Positions 62,592-64,000 of a stretch of 64,000 nt of DNA are shown in pieces; positions within the stretch are counted from its first letter, which is position 1; each line of letters starts with the position of its first letter. Origin of the DNA: an uncultured Ulvibacter sp. (GTDB taxonomy: Bacteria; Bacteroidota; Bacteroidia; Flavobacteriales; Flavobacteriaceae); the NCBI GenBank assembly GCA_913063405.1, contig CAJXZB010000012.1:27846-91845 (forward strand), read 5' to 3'. Under the pieces are notes generated by a model. That model worked only from the letters and a program-made list of their open reading frames with translations, did not search any database and had not been told where the DNA came from. Made by a program: the position numbers and the translations under genes.

Positions 62592-63279
62592 ACTACGCAT
62601 ACATTATATCCAACATGTTCCTTTTGAGGGTTTAGGATATATTGAAAATTGGATAAACAACAATAACTATTCACTATCACACACCAAAATTTTCGAAGAA
62701 ATAATTTTCCCTAATCCAAAAGATATAGATTGGTTAATTATTATGGGAGGACCGATGAATATAAATGATGAAGATGAGTATTCTTGGTTAGTTGAAGAAA
62801 AAAAGTTTATAAAATCAATGGTAGATGCAAACAAAGTAGTTATTGGTATCTGTTTAGGAGCTCAATTAATTGCTCACGTTTTGGACGCCGAAGTTTATCC
62901 AAATAAAAAGAAAGAGATAGGTTGGTTTCCTGTTAAATTAACCTCTGAAGCAGTAAATAATAATTTATTCGAAAGTTTTCCTGAAGTTTTCTCCGTTTTA
63001 CATTGGCATGGAGATACATTTGATTTGCCAAATAAAGCCATTCATCTACTAGAAACAGATGCTTGTAAAAATCAAGCTTTTCTTTATAACGAAAAGGTAT
63101 TAGGATTGCAGTTTCATTTAGAAGCAACTCCTGCATCTCTAAAAGACATGATAGATAATTGTGAAAATGAACTTGTAATAGGAGAATTCATTCAAACAGA
63201 AGAAGAAATGGTTGCTAACAGGTCTTTATGTAATAACACAAATCAGTATTTGGATACACTTCTAAATAAACTTGCATAA
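62584..63279 (+). CDS. Class I glutamine amidotransferase
   Basis: 231 residues: DWLIIMGGPMNINDEDEYSW, nucleophile Cys in VVIGICLGAQLIAHVLDAEV, and LGLQFHLEATP for the His-Glu pair. Such GuaA-like single-domain proteins hydrolyse glutamine or a gamma-glutamyl compound; the acceptor is unknown. It overlaps the YggS-type gene. Confidence 0.9.
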   Translation: MSKLRIHYIQHVPFEGLGYIENWINNNNYSLSHTKIFEEIIFPNPKDIDWLIIMGGPMNINDEDEYSWLVEEKKFIKSMVDANKVVIGICLGAQLIAHVLDAEVYPNKKKEIGWFPVKLTSEAVNNNLFESFPEVFSVLHWHGDTFDLPNKAIHLLETDACKNQAFLYNEKVLGLQFHLEATPASLKDMIDNCENELVIGEFIQTEEEMVANRSLCNNTNQYLDTLLNKLA

Positions 63280-63291
63280 TATCCGCAAAAG

Positions 63292-63850
63292 ATGAATATT
63301 AAAATAACACATATAGATACAGCTTGTTGCTTAATTGAAATAGGTTTTTTTAAAATATTAACAGACCCAGTATTAGATAATGCAGGAAAATTATATCACC
63401 ATGGTTATGGAGCTATCTCTAAAAAACATCAACCCCAAAATTAAACTCAACCTCTCTTAAGGATATAGATTTAATTCTTTTAAGTCATCCTCAACATAAA
63501 GATAATTTCGATGATAAAGGTAGAGAGTTAGCGAAATCTGCACCTCTTATTTTATCAACAAAAAAATTAGAAAAACTCATAAAAATGGAAAAGGGTTAAA
63601 ACCTTGGGAGCAATACAAAATTTACCTACCGAATAATACAATATTGACGATTACCACAACTCCAGCGCAACATCCCCCAAATTGGTTGCCAAAATTTATT
63701 TCTGGAGAAGTTATAGGATTCTTTATAGAAAAGCTTAACCCAGCTGTAGCTGTTCCTATTCACAACCATGGTTGGACGCACTTTAAGGAGAATAACGAAA
63801 GCTTAAAAATAGAACTATCTAATGCAGATATAAATATAGGTCGCATTTAA
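63292..63850 (+). pseudogene. Decayed metallo-beta-lactamase-fold hydrolase
   Basis: The ATG at 63292 opens MNIKITHIDTACCLIEIGFF KILTDPVLDNAG, and stops after about 50 codons (HQPQN-stop). Homologous sequence continues in other frames: DIDLILLSHPQHKDNFDDKG with the H-x2-H-x-D metal motif, LILSTKKLEKLI and, in a third frame, LTITTTPAQHPPNWLPKFIS to INIGRI-stop at 63850. At least two frameshifts and a cut end next to the IS30-type transposase mark it as inactive. Confidence 0.75.
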
Positions 63851-64000
63851 CGTTGTCTCAAAGGTATGAAATTTCTATTCTCAAAAAACAAAAGTTGTCT
63901 AGGTCGGCTATTGCTGATAGGGCTGGCACAAGTAAATCAACCGTTTGTAGGGAGTTGAATAGGAATTCGGATGGACGTAGTGGTGAATATAAAGCGGATT
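63844..64000 (+). mobile_element. IS30-type transposase, N-terminal part (runs out of window)
   Basis: The frame HLTLSQRYEISILKKQKLSR, SAIADRAGTSKSTVCRELNR, NSDGRSGEYKAD is the N-terminal helix-turn-helix of IS30 family transposases. No usual ATG precedes it and the catalytic domain lies beyond the window, so left end and completeness are unknown. It abuts the broken hydrolase gene. Confidence 0.8.

Overview
The window is chromosomal DNA of a member of the Bacteroidota, most probably family Flavobacteriaceae. The evidence is AT-rich DNA, type IX secretion C-terminal sorting signals (types A and B), lipoproteins, FG-GAP surface proteins, a TlpA/rhodanese set, and promoters of the Bacteroidota form TTG-N19-TAnnTTTG in front of tRNA genes, trp, proS and others. 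I cannot name a species.

Layout. 1-7.9 kb: two huge paralogous surface proteins with about 95-residue repeats and type B sorting domains. 7.9-12.4 kb: a FadL-like porin, a Tyr/Ser/Arg-rich lipoprotein, proS, tRNA-Glu and rpsT. 12.4-16 kb: a small-gene zone rich in decayed genes (DUF4287, a phosphoesterase tail, a headless GNAT) plus an intact DUF2975/HTH pair and DUF2200. 16-20.8 kb: housekeeping genes (coaD, ddl, PASTA protein, RluA-type synthase, yaaA, a uracil-DNA glycosylase-like gene). 20.9-27.5 kb: an intact FG-GAP/UnbV lipoprotein and a tandem copy broken by many lesions, with a duplicated tail of the glycosylase gene at the junction. 27.7-31.8 kb: a type IX cargo with P-domain-like and HYR-like modules. 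31.8-38.8 kb: a complete trpEGDCFB-A operon with an attenuation leader whose peptide has three consecutive Trp codons. A GIY-YIG gene framed by inverted palindromes sits between trpB and trpA. 38.9-40.9 kb: thioredoxin-fold and rhodanese genes. 41-44.7 kb: mainly gene debris.

At 44.7-53.95 kb an initiator tRNA-Met is followed by an approximately 9 kb island whose far end repeats the tRNA from anticodon loop to 3' end (41 identical bases, then a similar terminator), the signature of tyrosine-recombinase integration. No integrase remains. The island carries one long co-directional gene set under an Rrf2 regulator. It encodes a cbb3-like heme-copper enzyme with a CcoO-cytochrome c fusion partner, small membrane proteins, a truncated hemoglobin, a cupin, a tryptophan 2,3-dioxygenase-like protein, two ferredoxins, a DUF59 protein and a Ric/ScdA Fe-S repair protein. 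I read it as a nitric-oxide/Fe-S stress and respiration module. This is the best candidate for an under-described system here.

54.4-63.3 kb is a second accessory block, oxidative or metal-stress in flavour: paired mini-thioredoxins, secreted and outer-membrane proteins, DUF2024, catalase with a PerR-like 7-1-7 box, a thioredoxin-fold protein, an AAA ATPase, a MarR-like regulator with a Cys-rich tail, a YggS-type PLP protein and a glutamine amidotransferase. Two promoters in this block share a near-identical operator (GTTAGGATT-C/G-CTAAC). A 77-residue protein here is a paralogue of one in the NO island, linking the two blocks. The window ends in a decayed metallo-beta-lactamase-fold gene abutting an IS30-type transposase.
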